A stretch of 64,000 nt of DNA from Candidatus Zhuqueibacterota bacterium (GCA_029261995.1 JAJDAF010000067.1:1-64000); one strand, 5' to 3'. Positions 36,500-45,623 are shown, counted from the first letter of the stretch. A program made the numbers and translations. Notes: generated by a model not told the origin, from the sequence alone.

Positions 36500-36703
36500 A
36501 TGACTCAATTTGTTGTCGCCTTTCTATTTTTTGTTGTCGGATTTGGATTTATGGCGTTCATGTTGCAGTTGGCTCGATACAAGAAACGTAAGTCTTCCTG
36601 CTGCGGCGACGTTCTTGAGGATTTCGAGAAGAGTGACGACTGTGACACCTGCCCCAATCGCGACAACGATGAATGCGCCGTGAAAGAGGTTCTGGCGGCC
36701 TGA
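36500..36703 (+). CDS. nqrM: Na+-NQR maturation factor NqrM
   Basis: A 67-residue protein with one N-terminal membrane helix followed by a cysteine cluster (SSCCGD, DDCDTCPN, DECAV). This is the layout of NqrM, thought to supply iron to the NqrD/NqrE cluster site during assembly. The position directly after apbE and near nqrA-F supports the call. It is short and divergent from the proteobacterial form, where the motif is usually SCGG plus CxCxxPC. Confidence 0.85.
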   Translation: MTQFVVAFLFFVVGFGFMAFMLQLARYKKRKSSCCGDVLEDFEKSDDCDTCPNRDNDECAVKEVLAA

Positions 36704-37018
36704 CCGCCTGAATTCGCTACATTCCATTTACCCCTCGCAGCATCGGGGCACGCAATCTGTCAATCACCGTGCCTGTGTTTCACATCCGCCGACAATTTTG
36801 ATTCAACACCTTTGTGCTCAATTCCTCCTAAAAACTCGCCTCGAACTTGTGAATGCCAACATGTGTTCGGATTTCTTCATCATGTTTTAATGATTTCATT
36901 TTCTGTTGCAGACGCCCCCGACGGGTAAAGGCAAGTCCGGCCCGGGTCGATAACTTCATGAGTGTTTGTACACGTAAGATCTCCGAGCAGTAGGCGGACA
37001 CTTGGTGTAGCATAATTT
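36704..37018. other. Gene-free stretch before the histidine kinase
   Basis: About 315 bases with no plausible gene on either strand. It should carry the end of the nqrM transcript and the promoter of the kinase gene. I could not identify a convincing hairpin or -35/-10 pair. Confidence 0.5.
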
Positions 37019-37813
37019 ATGGAAAATCAATCGTCGTTGGACCTGAAAAAATGCTTTGAGAGCTTCAACGCCTCGCTCTCTGAAGTTGAGAAGGCATATG
37101 GCCGGATCATCCGTCAGATTGACGCCTACTGCCGGCAAGACACAATGCCGGTGGAATACCTGAAGGAGTTGGCTGGGAATCTGGCCCACGAGATTCGAAA
37201 TCCTCTGGCCGGTATCGCCGTGCTCACTGAACTGCTGGCGCAACAGGGGGAGGATGACCAAGCTAGAAGCATTCAGGGCATTTTGCACGGTGTGCAGCGC
37301 ATCGACACGATCGTAGAGAGCCTGATCGCATTTAGCCAGCCTCTGGTCTTTCACACCACCCAATGCAATGTGGGAGACCTTTTGCAACGGGCGGTGGAAG
37401 CGGCCCGAATGCAGCTTCAGGGCGCATGTGAAGATTACCGCTTTGAACTGGATTTGCCTCAGGAAACCATCCACCGCGAGATCGATCCGGCGCTGATGTT
37501 ACAGGCCGTTCAGAATGTTTTAAAAAACTCAATCGAAGTAATGCCAGATGGCGGCGACATCCGGTTAAGCTTGTCGCACGATGAACCGAAACATATTCTT
37601 GTGGTAGAAATCGAGGATGAAGGCCCCGGCTTGACGAGTGCCGACGTTGACAAACCCTTCTATCCGTTTTTTACCACGAAAACTTACGGAATGGGCCTCG
37701 GCCTGCCCGCCTCCCGGCTGATTGTCGAGAAACACGGCGGCGGGATTTTGATTCAGAACAGGCCTGAGCCTGAAACCGGCGTGCGGGTCATACTGACGCT
37801 GCCTATGGATTAA
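37019..37813 (+). CDS. Cytosolic sensor histidine kinase
   Basis: A 264-residue kinase without a membrane segment or PAS domain. The H-box is NLAHEIRNPLAGI with His57. The N-box is QNVLKNSIEVMPDGG, then EDEGPGL, FTTKTYGMGLGLPASR and KHGGGI of the HATPase domain. The first 40 residues are a helical region of unknown role. The shape resembles NtrB- or flagellar-type (FlrB-like) kinases. It is followed after 39 bases by a FlgN-like gene and then a TPR gene, so it probably starts a small operon. No cognate regulator is directly adjacent; the NarL-type pair downstream has its own kinase. No strong ribosome site is visible before the ATG. Confidence 0.9.
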   Translation: MENQSSLDLKKCFESFNASLSEVEKAYGRIIRQIDAYCRQDTMPVEYLKELAGNLAHEIRNPLAGIAVLTELLAQQGEDDQARSIQGILHGVQRIDTIVESLIAFSQPLVFHTTQCNVGDLLQRAVEAARMQLQGACEDYRFELDLPQETIHREIDPALMLQAVQNVLKNSIEVMPDGGDIRLSLSHDEPKHILVVEIEDEGPGLTSADVDKPFYPFFTTKTYGMGLGLPASRLIVEKHGGGILIQNRPEPETGVRVILTLPMD

Positions 37814-37852
37814 GGTGACTAGAACATAATCCCGGGCCGCAGAGAAATACAG

Positions 37853-38362
37853 ATGGAAAATATTGTCGAAGAACTCATTGAAGTTATTGCCCGTGAGGTC
37901 GATGCGTTTAACGGGCTTCTGCAAACGCTACACGATAGACAGCGTGCCATCGTCGAAGGGCAGTTCGACCGGGTGGACCTTACCGTTGCAGATGAAAACA
38001 GGATTGCCGGCGAGACCAGGACTCTCCAAGCTGAAAGAGTTGAGCGCTCGCACAAGGTTGCCGAATATCTTGAGATGGAGAATCTCAACCCAAAGTTTGG
38101 TGAGCTTATCGACAAGGTCGAAAAACGGTATGCGGAGCGTTTGAGAGCACAGCGAGATCTGCTATGCAACCTGTTTGAGCGCATTCAGAACATGAACGAG
38201 AATAATCAGTTCTTGCTCAATCACTCGCTGAATGTTCTCGAAGAAAACATGGAGTTGCTGTTCGCAAGTAACGCGTCGCTGAAAAAAGACGACAAGGTCA
38301 AGAAAGGACCAGACACAAGCAAGGTCCCGGACCACATCGTTCGGATTGCAGGCGACGGCTGA
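37853..38362 (+). CDS. FlgN-like helical protein
   Basis: A 169-residue all-helical, highly charged protein with strong coiled-coil periodicity, resembling the flagellar export chaperone FlgN in length and in the C-terminal NHSLNVLEEN segment that corresponds to the part binding FlgK and FlgL. FlgN normally escorts hook-associated proteins in the cytosol. No other flagellar gene is in the window, so either the flagellar genes lie elsewhere or the protein has been adapted. It stands between a histidine kinase and a TPR protein, close enough (39 and 53 bases) for one transcript. Confidence 0.65.
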   Translation: MENIVEELIEVIAREVDAFNGLLQTLHDRQRAIVEGQFDRVDLTVADENRIAGETRTLQAERVERSHKVAEYLEMENLNPKFGELIDKVEKRYAERLRAQRDLLCNLFERIQNMNENNQFLLNHSLNVLEENMELLFASNASLKKDDKVKKGPDTSKVPDHIVRIAGDG

Positions 38363-38415
38363 TATGGTATAAACAACTTTGGACAATTTTGTCAGTTAAA
38401 GGGAGTTAACACGAC

Positions 38416-38997
38416 ATGACAAATTCCTGTGGAGAAGTCACACTGCTTGAAGGCAGTGTCCTGCTACAACAGGGCGAGCTGGACGCCGCCCACGAAAGCT
38501 ACACCAGAGAGTTACAGAACGATCCCGAAAATCTCGAGGCCATCTACGGCATGGGCATCATTGCGCAATATCGCGATGATTTCGAAACCGCCAAGGTCCT
38601 CTTCAAGAAAGCTCTTGCCGTTGAAGATGTCAGCTCTCAGATTCTGAACAGCTTTGGCATCGTTTCAGCCTATCTTGGAGACGTCGAATCAGCAGTTGGC
38701 GCCTTTGAAAGAGCTGTGACCATTGACCCCGAGTTTGTTGACGCACACAAGAATCTCGCCGACATCTATATCGAAAATGGCGATTTCGACAAGGGTATTC
38801 AAACCTGTCAAACCATCTTGAACGACCACCCGGATGATGTTGAAACATTGTTAAGTGTTGCCGGCTTGTACAGCGAGACCGGTGATTTGGAATCTTCAAA
38901 GTCAATTTTCGAGAAAGTCATCAGAATCGAGCCGGATAATGAGCCGGCTCAGGCTGGACTGGCGATCATTACCGGATCGCAAGGGAGCCAAAGCTAA
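38416..38997 (+). CDS. TPR-repeat protein
   Basis: A 193-residue cytosolic protein made of about five tetratricopeptide repeats starting near residue 12 (GSVLLQQGELDAAHESYTRELQNDPENLEAIYGMG-type units of 34 residues; the key pattern is the G-Y/F-A-x-x-x-Y/F-P spacing). It has no signal peptide. TPR proteins bind partner proteins. It follows a kinase gene and a FlgN-like gene. Its frame continues open for 71 codons past the TAA stop, with protein-like composition, which could mean a shortened C-terminus. Confidence 0.88.
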   Translation: MTNSCGEVTLLEGSVLLQQGELDAAHESYTRELQNDPENLEAIYGMGIIAQYRDDFETAKVLFKKALAVEDVSSQILNSFGIVSAYLGDVESAVGAFERAVTIDPEFVDAHKNLADIYIENGDFDKGIQTCQTILNDHPDDVETLLSVAGLYSETGDLESSKSIFEKVIRIEPDNEPAQAGLAIITGSQGSQS

Positions 38998-39213
38998 AGC
39001 GGCTCGAACTGCCATGAGTCCGCAACGGAGGAGTTCTATCACGAGCAGAAAAACCGGGTCATGGAACTCTTCGACACGGGTCATCCCCAGGTGGCGCCCA
39101 ATCGCCGGCGGATGCTGCAAGGCAATCGCTGGGCAGGGGTGCAATCAGCAGCGTCGATACGGCGCTGCGCCTGGTTGACGGTCCAACCTCAAGGACTTCG
39201 AAATGGCGGTTGA
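38998..39213 (+). pseudogene. Possible gene remnant in frame after the TPR gene
   Basis: Right after the TPR stop the same frame stays open for 71 codons and reads SGSNCHESATEEFYHEQKN and on through MELFDTGHPQ. Near its end the neighbouring frames look more protein-like (SSVDTALRLVDG, then NLKDFEMAVERQA and stop), as if one or two small frameshifts had broken a short gene. An ATG at 39061 could start a 50-residue peptide. I recognise no family. The rest of the gap up to the next gene holds only a promoter candidate. Confidence 0.3.
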
Positions 39214-39280
39214 ACGGCAAGCCTGAAACACCAAGTTTAGAAAGTGGATTAAGTCTTCCTTCCGTCTGCCCTCTCTTTCA

Positions 39281-39309
39281 TTGACTCCCGCAATATCTTT
39301 TTTTATATT
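39281..39309 (+). promoter_or_regulatory. Sigma-70-type promoter candidate for the two-component pair
   Basis: TTGACT and TATATT are separated by exactly 17 bases, about 90 bases upstream of the sensor-kinase start. This is one of the best promoter matches in the window. Confidence 0.6.
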
Positions 39310-39399
39310 CTCCCGCGGCGTGAAGTTGATTGCCGCCTTGCCCCAGTTTGGGCACTTCTCCTGTTCGTCCTTCTCAGTCCATTGCGGGGAGATCTCATT

Positions 39400-40212
39400 T
39401 TGCCAGAAGCAGATTCGGTCAAATTCATCACAGCCATGACCTTCGCGGTGTCGGCCGTTCTCCTGGTGGTCATTTCTTACGCGGTTCATGTCGTAATCTC
39501 AAACAAACACCTGAGGTTGGCTCGCAACAAGTTGAAAGCATTGACGGTCAGGTTGTCTTCAGCCGAGGAGCAGGAGCGCAGGCGCATCGCCGAAGATCTG
39601 CATGACCGCATCGGTGAAACTCTGGTGGTTTCCAGCCGCTCCATTGAGGAACTCAAACACAAACTGGCTTCGGATGAAGCAAATCGACACCTGGACGAAC
39701 TGAGTCAGGCGATTCAGAAGTTCATGAAGGGGACGCGCTCGCTGATTTTTGATTTGATTCCGCCGGCGCTTTACGATTTCGGTCTTGACGTGGCGGTTGA
39801 GTCGTTCGCGGCCAATTGCCGGGACCAGTATCCCATCACCATCCAGGTTGAAACTGATGGTCAGGGCTCAGGGCTTGCGCCCAATGTCGCTGCCTTTCTG
39901 TACAAGGCGGTCCGTGAACTCGTCATAAACGCCGCAAAGCACTCTCATGGAGATGCGGCCACAATTCGGTTGAACGGCGCGAATCAGAGCTACACGGTTG
40001 TGGTTGTGGATAACGGCGTTGGTTTTGATTCAGCGCAGGATGAAGCGGGAAAGACTGATCTCGGCGGCTTCGGCTTGTTCAATATCCAGGTTCAGGCCGA
40101 ATACTATGGCGGCTATCTGGAGGTCGATAGTTCGCGGCAGTCCGGCGGACGCGTTACTATCTGTGTGCCAAAGAATGGCGGAGCGGCCGCGGGAGAAACG
40201 GAAGCAGGATAG
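39400..40212 (+). CDS. NarL-type sensor histidine kinase (HisKA_3)
   Basis: A 270-residue kinase with one N-terminal membrane helix (residues about 14-33), a short coiled linker and a HisKA_3 dimerisation domain with RRRIAEDLHDRIGE (His68). The HATPase domain shows ELVINAAKHSHG, VVDNGVGFD and GGFGLFNIQVQAEYYGG. No sensor domain is present, so input must come from the membrane or a partner. I choose the TTG with GGGGAG eight bases upstream; an earlier TTG would add six residues. The response regulator of the LuxR type follows after 110 bases and is the likely partner. Confidence 0.9.
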   Translation: MPEADSVKFITAMTFAVSAVLLVVISYAVHVVISNKHLRLARNKLKALTVRLSSAEEQERRRIAEDLHDRIGETLVVSSRSIEELKHKLASDEANRHLDELSQAIQKFMKGTRSLIFDLIPPALYDFGLDVAVESFAANCRDQYPITIQVETDGQGSGLAPNVAAFLYKAVRELVINAAKHSHGDAATIRLNGANQSYTVVVVDNGVGFDSAQDEAGKTDLGGFGLFNIQVQAEYYGGYLEVDSSRQSGGRVTICVPKNGGAAAGETEAG

Positions 40213-40322
40213 ACGGAGAATTGGCGAAACGGTCACCCTTTATCCACATCAGCTTCTTTCTTCGAGCTGTCTCCGTTTCTCTTACCTGGTTTTTCTATCG
40301 TCTTCCTTAAGGAGAGATACCC

Positions 40323-40982
40323 ATGGCGATCAAAGTACTGCTTGTTGACGACCACGATTTAGTTCGGGCCAGTTTTTGCGCTCTTCTTGAGCGGCAGCGG
40401 GATATCCGGATCGTCGGGCAAACCGGGGATGGCCAGGACGCAGTCGAGCAGGCTGCGCAATTGTGCCCTGATGTCGTGCTGATGGATGTCACGCTGCGGG
40501 GCTCGGCCATCAATGGTATTCAAGCAACACAACGCATCACGGCCGCATGCGCCGAGGCGAAAGTGATTGCTCTGTCGGTGAACGAAGAACTGGTTTATGT
40601 CAAGGGCATGTTGGCCGCCGGCGCCAGGGGCTATCTGTTCAAAGGCTGCAGCGAAGCCGAGTTGGTCGATGCGATTCACTCAGTTGTGGAAGGAAAGACC
40701 CCTTTCAGCGAAGGCGCTCGCTTGGCCGTGCAGGAAGATTACCTTAACATCATCCAATCTCCGGACCAAAGCCCGAAGGCGAGACTGACGGCCCGCGAGT
40801 TGCAGGTGCTTGAAATGGTGGTTGCCGGTTACCCTTCCAAGGGCATCGCCATAGACTTGAACATTTCCCGCAAGACAGTAGATGCGCACCGGCACAAGAT
40901 TATGGAGAAGTTGGATATTTGGAGTGTGGCGGAGTTGACCCGGTATGCGTTGCGGGAGGGGGTTGTTGTGGATGAAGACTAG
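40323..40982 (+). CDS. LuxR/NarL-family response regulator
   Basis: A 219-residue regulator with a receiver domain (acidic D9/D10, phosphoacceptor D55 in VVLMDVTLRG, conserved lysine in the GYLFKG loop) and a C-terminal LuxR-type HTH (LTARELQVLEMVVAGYPSKGIA, ISRKTVDAHRHKIMEKL). It probably acts with the HisKA_3 kinase directly upstream, binding DNA as a dimer when phosphorylated. ATG has AGGAG. A hairpin terminator lies just after the stop. Targets are unknown. Confidence 0.95.
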   Translation: MAIKVLLVDDHDLVRASFCALLERQRDIRIVGQTGDGQDAVEQAAQLCPDVVLMDVTLRGSAINGIQATQRITAACAEAKVIALSVNEELVYVKGMLAAGARGYLFKGCSEAELVDAIHSVVEGKTPFSEGARLAVQEDYLNIIQSPDQSPKARLTARELQVLEMVVAGYPSKGIAIDLNISRKTVDAHRHKIMEKLDIWSVAELTRYALREGVVVDED

Positions 40983-40993
40983 CATTGCGCCAT

Positions 40994-41024
40994 CGGGGTG
41001 GATTCAGACTATTCATCCCGTTTT
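40994..41024 (+). terminator. Terminator of the response-regulator gene
   Basis: CGGGGTGGAT and ATTCATCCCG pair over ten positions (two G-U) around a 7-base loop and are followed by TTTT. The structure overlaps the last codons of the convergent membrane-protein gene. Confidence 0.6.
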
Positions 41025-41698
41025 ACCAGCATTTCAGTTGGCCGCGATTCGAACGCAAGATAGATCCCTATTGTGAAAAGGAGATTGTGGAGAATGTTTA
41101 GGCCTGCTCTCGTATAAACCAACTGAGTGAGAATCTCGATGCTCTTCGTGTAAAGAAAGGGGTCGAGTACAAGTGATGCACTATAATAGGATGATATTCC
41201 CACCAGGATCCAAAACTGAGGGCTAACAAACTGGGACTTCGCAGCATTTATCCGCATTTTGTGCAAGGTGGTCAAGCTGAATCCAGCGATCAGGAAGAGC
41301 GCCACCGGCCTCGACAGGTAGTTTATGGTTTCCATCTCGGTACTCTCAGTGCCGAAAAGCTTTAATATGGCATAAGTACACAGGTACACCGGGATGCTCA
41401 CCTTGATTGCTTTGCTAGTTGTCGGATCTGGGTGCAGGATCGAGAGCAAATATGCCAGTAGGCCGTATTCTATCGGCGTATAGATGTGGGCCAACCATGC
41501 ATTGGCCATCCCGAGCAGGCTGTGGACATAAACAACCATTTCGGTCAATCCTGCTACCACAAGGAAAGTCAAGAACACGCCGAACCAAGTCTCACGCGGG
41601 ATTCGCCGCCACCAGACAGCACAAATGATAACAGGAACTAGAGTGGAGATGACCGACGCCAAAATTAGCGGAGGCGTTCGTGAGAAGACTGAAAACAT
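41009..41698 (-). CDS. Uncharacterised polytopic membrane protein
   Basis: A 229-residue protein with about six or seven hydrophobic helices and short loops. It shares no motif I can assign to a transporter or enzyme. Proteins of this kind occur in FCB bacteria beside sensor kinases and may act as membrane sensors, but this is only inference from position next to the NarL-type pair. The ATG at MFSVFSR is chosen because earlier in-frame codons encode a non-hydrophobic, unlikely leader. It converges with the response-regulator gene. Confidence 0.75.
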   Translation of the reverse strand: MFSVFSRTPPLILASVISTLVPVIICAVWWRRIPRETWFGVFLTFLVVAGLTEMVVYVHSLLGMANAWLAHIYTPIEYGLLAYLLSILHPDPTTSKAIKVSIPVYLCTYAILKLFGTESTEMETINYLSRPVALFLIAGFSLTTLHKMRINAAKSQFVSPQFWILVGISSYYSASLVLDPFLYTKSIEILTQLVYTRAGLNILHNLLFTIGIYLAFESRPTEMLVKRDE

Positions 41699-42741
41699 GG
41701 TTGACCGCCGTATCTTTTCTGGAAATTGCTGGCAATAACTGCCGGATGGTAGAGTGAATATCGTGATTGTGTGCACAAAGTTCCAACAAAAAACTCTATA
41801 ATGGATATTCCGTTTTAATGCTCAGCGGCTTCCTCGCCGAGTCTGTATAATCACAGCCAGATAAAAGCACATAGGCACCACAGACCGGTGCTCTGAAGAT
41901 AGTCTGCCCGCCTCCACAGAAGTGTCCTTCACTTTGAAGTGAGTCAATGGCTCAGTCATGTAAGGCAAAGCCTTATCCGAATATGCCAGGATGCCAATAG
42001 GTTTTGACTCACAAGTAACCTATCATTAACAGCCGGTAATGTAAATGTCCTGTTCGTTGCATTTCCTGCTCGTTTTTCTTAAGGAATCGATTTGTCACCC
42101 ACATGCAGGCTTGGTTTGACGGCTCTGTAGCTGTCACTACACCAGTTGGCTGAGATCGTATTTGGGGTCAGTTTTGACGTGGGCCTACGGACATAAGCTG
42201 TTTTGATGGCGTCCTTCCTTTAAGTAGCACCGTCGTAGCTGGCAGTTTTATGGGAACCGATGTTGTGTTTGCGGCAAATGTCATTGAACTAGCTGAAACA
42301 ACAAGCATAGACATTCTCCGCAAGATTGGGTAAGGCGGCGTCGACGGGGGCTGTGTGGTCGCGTACGTGAAATATTGTCTCTCGGCCGTCGACGCCTTCC
42401 GGTATTCCAAAGCAACCCTCACTTGCAAGCGTGGTCGTGATAGTGCGGGCGGGGCGAGTACTCTCCGAACTACTTCCAGTTTTGTGGTTACCTTCTCCAT
42501 TGGTCCGGCAGCAATTGCAATTACCCAAGCGCGAGCAAGTACTAGCCGATTTACATAAACCCCAAGTTTGATCTGACATCGAAGGCTCTGCCAAATGACT
42601 TTCGTGAGGCAGAAGAAGCAATTGCCTTGCGTCTTTCCAGCCAATCTGATTGCGAGGCTTGACACATGGATACATTTGTGCCACTTCTGTCTCTATTCTG
42701 CTCAACCATCATTGCTGTGATACTCGTTGCTCTATGTTACC
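41699..42741. other. Long region without a recognisable gene
   Basis: Over one kilobase with no gene I can support. Overlapping open frames of 60-165 codons exist on the minus strand between 42168 and 42705, but their translations are low in regular secondary structure, rich in Cys/Ser/Thr, and match no family. No tRNA, transposase remnant or repeat array was seen. It may be a decayed gene region, or hold regulatory RNA not recognisable by eye. Confidence 0.45.
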
Positions 42742-42903
42742 ATGGAAAAGCGAAAATTCGCTGTCTATGTATTGCTCGTTGTCGTGTTCCTGGCGCTGTT
42801 TAATCTGGGGGTGGTTCTTTTCTATAGGGATGGTGCAGTTTTGGGACTGGCCTTGCTCGCTGCGGCAGGATGTTCGTTGATTATGGCATACAGATCGGGG
42901 TAA
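42742..42903 (+). CDS. Possible small membrane protein
   Basis: A 53-codon frame encoding MEKRKFAVYVLLVVVFLAL, a short FYRDG turn and a second hydrophobic stretch ending MAYRSG: two likely membrane helices with a basic N-terminus. There is no convincing ribosome site and no family match. A second 45-codon hydrophobic frame starting at 42666 overlaps it in another register, so at most one is likely real. Confidence 0.35.
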   Translation: MEKRKFAVYVLLVVVFLALFNLGVVLFYRDGAVLGLALLAAAGCSLIMAYRSG

Positions 42904-42955
42904 TCGCTCTCACACACTATCTCTTTGTGCGAGGACAATCGAAATCAAAATACAA

Positions 42956-42981
42956 GGCCCGGATCCTGATGGATCCGGGCC
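42956..42981 (-). terminator. Terminator of the minus-strand envelope cluster
   Basis: Perfect 11-base arms GGCCCGGATCC and GGATCCGGGCC around TGAT. On the minus strand it is followed by TTGTATTTTGATTTC, a T-rich tail. It lies 81 bases after the stop of the NHL-repeat protein, the last gene of an eight-gene minus-strand run. Confidence 0.8.
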
Positions 42982-43062
42982 TCTGGCTCAATTAGTAGGT
43001 GGGATAAGAGAGGAAGCTTGTCCAATTCTCAAAACGAGAATTGTGGAGGATTTCAATTCAGT

Positions 43063-45606
43063 CTACTTCATCAGCACCAATTTTTTGACCTGCGTGAAGC
43101 TGCCGGCGGTAATCTGGTAGAGATAGACGCCGCTGGCGATCGGCCGATTGGCGGTGTCGCGTCCGTTCCAGACAACTGAGTGGCGTCCCGGCCGAAGCTG
43201 TTCATTTATCAGCACTTTTACCGTTTGTCCCAGAGCATTGAAGATTTTCATTTTCACATTTTTCGTGTCTCCTGCCGGGACGCCAAATTCGATTGTGGTC
43301 GTAGGGTTGAATGGGTTCGGATAGTTCTGAGACAGCGAGAACTGCTCCGGAATCTGTTCGCTGACTTCGTGTTGCACCGGTGGATTCTCAGGATCGTAGC
43401 CCGCCTCGCGCAGCCACATCTGTGACACCATCGCATCGGTGTTACCCGCAACCTTCTGAAACTTGACGAAAATCTCACCGTCGGATGACGCTTCCCTCGG
43501 AAGCGGCTGCCACTCCTCAACTTGTAGTCCGGACGCAATGTCGATGTCGCCCGTAAGTTGTGCCTCATCCACCACAATACGTTGCTTCAGATAGTCGCCT
43601 GCCCTATTATAGAACTCGGCTTTCATCTCGTATTGCACTGCTGGATTCAGCTGTGTGAAGCGGTAGACCACATCCGAAGGATGACTTGCGATGCTCTCGT
43701 GTGGTTCGGCGCCCCATTCCTGGTGGCGCACGCCCTGCGAAAGATGCGCATCGTCATGCGCGTCACTGCCGCTGTCCTCGTGATAGTAAAGCGGCAGGTA
43801 GAAAGGTGGGGTCTCTTTTGACACCGTGGTCGTTTTGTAGGTCGATTGCGCCAATAATTGCAGGCGATAGAATCCAGGTTCTACCTGCCAGCCGATGTCG
43901 TCCCTGCGGTTCCATGAGAACGATTTCCCCCCTGATACCAGCCAGCCCAGGGGTATTTGTCGCACCGTTTGTTCGGTCTCGTCATCGACAAGAGCGACGG
44001 TGAGTCTGGCATGGTCGGTCATTCTTGCGCTGACCCACAATTGGTCCAGTTCGCGACTCAGGCTGACCTGGAATTCATCGAGATCGAGACCAAGCTGGTA
44101 GCGCCCGGCGCCCGAGTTGTCAGTCCATTTTTCCAGCAGAAAGGCCTGGTCATAACCTGCCCAAACTTGCCGGTCTTCCGACTCGATACTGATCTGGCCA
44201 AAGATGTTGTGAAAATTGGCTGGAGAGTTGAGCGATTGCTTGCCGCCGGTCGTGCTGGCCAGCGGTTCAAACTCGGCGGTTAACTTCTGGAGCGTTCCAT
44301 AGCTCTGGTCTGCCAGGTAGAGATTGCCCCAGTGGTCGGCGTCGATTGAGGTGAACTGACTTTCCGCTTCACCCGCAAACTCACTGTGCCATTGCAGGCC
44401 CTGGTCTGACCTCGCGAGCCGCACGAGCCGTCGGTTGCCTGTGTCGGCCACATACAGATTGCCATTGCAAACGCCGTTGAAACGACCCGGAGTGAGACTT
44501 CCCGGGCCAAAGAATTCGTCGGTCTCTCTGCCCGCCCGGCCAAATGAAAACCTCAGGACGCTTTCCTCGCTGCGCACGGCGTAACCCAGCACCCGATTGT
44601 TGCCAGTATCGGCGACCCAAATAATATCATCCAGCGGTTCGAACGGTGTTCCCGAGTCATCCCATGCGACGTCATATGGCAGGTTCAGGTCTCCGGCGCC
44701 AAACTCGAATTGGTGAAGCAGCTTGGTCTCGTGGCCGATGCCGGCGAGTTGCAGAACGACGATTCGATTGTTGCCTGTGTCGGCCACGTAAACGTTGCCG
44801 TTGGCGTCGCGGTCAATGCCGTGTGGGCGATTGAGAACTTCAGGGTCAGCGTCGCCATGGTAGGCTTTTATCCATCCATCGTAGTCACCGTAGACAATGC
44901 GGTTCCAAGCCGGATCCGTCACTAACTGAACGTAGCGCGAGATGAAGAAGGGCGCCTCATTCAATTGTTTTACTGATGACACCAGAACTCCCGCGAAGGG
45001 TTTGCCAAATAGCCTGCGGTCGAGTTTGTCGTTGGTGACACTCGCCGTCAGCCTGTCAAGGTCGAGTTCCGAGCTTAGCGGCGTGCGCGCGAGAGTCTTT
45101 GTTTCGGATTGGCTTTCTTCTCTGTAGAGTTCAATCATGTCCGGTTGCCGCTCGCTTGATGTTTCGATGCGAGATAGAGTCAGGCCGTCCGCGTCCATCA
45201 ATTGCCAATGGTTTTTGGTTTTTCTGAACGTCATCCGCGTCGTGGTTTCCTCTCCATTGCCTGCCGAGATCAGTCGTGCTGAAACTGTGGCAAGCTCGCC
45301 TTGCTGTGCAATTTGCGTGGCTCTTAGTTGGATCTTCGGCAGGATGGCCGCATTTGCTGACCTTGCTGGGGCATTTTTTTTAACGAAATGTAATTTTTCC
45401 CCATTTGTTGCAGCAACGACGTATTTTCCCGCCCGAATGTGCTCCCGGACCTGGTCCACTGCTAATTCTATCAATTCGCCGTCGTTGAGTTGGGCTCGGA
45501 AGAATCCAAGGTCTTCGGGCGCGGATTTCCTTGACGAGTAGAAGCCAAGCGCCATCATGGACACGCCCCAGGCGATGAGAAAGGTCAAAGATGTTTTGCG
45601 ATTCAT
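43063..45606 (-). CDS. NHL-repeat secreted protein with C-terminal sorting domain
   Basis: An 847-residue protein with an N-terminal hydrophobic signal segment. Residues about 230-480 hold at least four NHL repeats (HGIDRDANGNVYVADTGNNR and three similar units containing VADTGN), a beta-propeller fold that binds partner proteins or ligands. A beta-rich region follows. The last 85 residues are the QNYPNPFNPTT-type sorting domain, indicating export to the surface by a type IX-like system. It is the last gene of the envelope cluster, 17 bases after the DUF3570 gene, with ribosome site GAGGGGAAC. No catalytic motif is visible. Confidence 0.9.
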   Translation of the reverse strand: MNRKTSLTFLIAWGVSMMALGFYSSRKSAPEDLGFFRAQLNDGELIELAVDQVREHIRAGKYVVAATNGEKLHFVKKNAPARSANAAILPKIQLRATQIAQQGELATVSARLISAGNGEETTTRMTFRKTKNHWQLMDADGLTLSRIETSSERQPDMIELYREESQSETKTLARTPLSSELDLDRLTASVTNDKLDRRLFGKPFAGVLVSSVKQLNEAPFFISRYVQLVTDPAWNRIVYGDYDGWIKAYHGDADPEVLNRPHGIDRDANGNVYVADTGNNRIVVLQLAGIGHETKLLHQFEFGAGDLNLPYDVAWDDSGTPFEPLDDIIWVADTGNNRVLGYAVRSEESVLRFSFGRAGRETDEFFGPGSLTPGRFNGVCNGNLYVADTGNRRLVRLARSDQGLQWHSEFAGEAESQFTSIDADHWGNLYLADQSYGTLQKLTAEFEPLASTTGGKQSLNSPANFHNIFGQISIESEDRQVWAGYDQAFLLEKWTDNSGAGRYQLGLDLDEFQVSLSRELDQLWVSARMTDHARLTVALVDDETEQTVRQIPLGWLVSGGKSFSWNRRDDIGWQVEPGFYRLQLLAQSTYKTTTVSKETPPFYLPLYYHEDSGSDAHDDAHLSQGVRHQEWGAEPHESIASHPSDVVYRFTQLNPAVQYEMKAEFYNRAGDYLKQRIVVDEAQLTGDIDIASGLQVEEWQPLPREASSDGEIFVKFQKVAGNTDAMVSQMWLREAGYDPENPPVQHEVSEQIPEQFSLSQNYPNPFNPTTTIEFGVPAGDTKNVKMKIFNALGQTVKVLINEQLRPGRHSVVWNGRDTANRPIASGVYLYQITAGSFTQVKKLVLMK

Positions 45607-45623
45607 GATGCTGTTCCCCTCAA

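Noticed and set aside
37853-38362. A flagellar gene cluster
   Set aside because: Only a FlgN-like helical protein is present. No hook, rod, filament or export gene is in the window.
42168-42705. Two overlapping minus-strand frames of 138 and 165 codons
   Set aside because: They overlap each other, have odd composition, no ribosome site and no family. I treat the region as non-coding.
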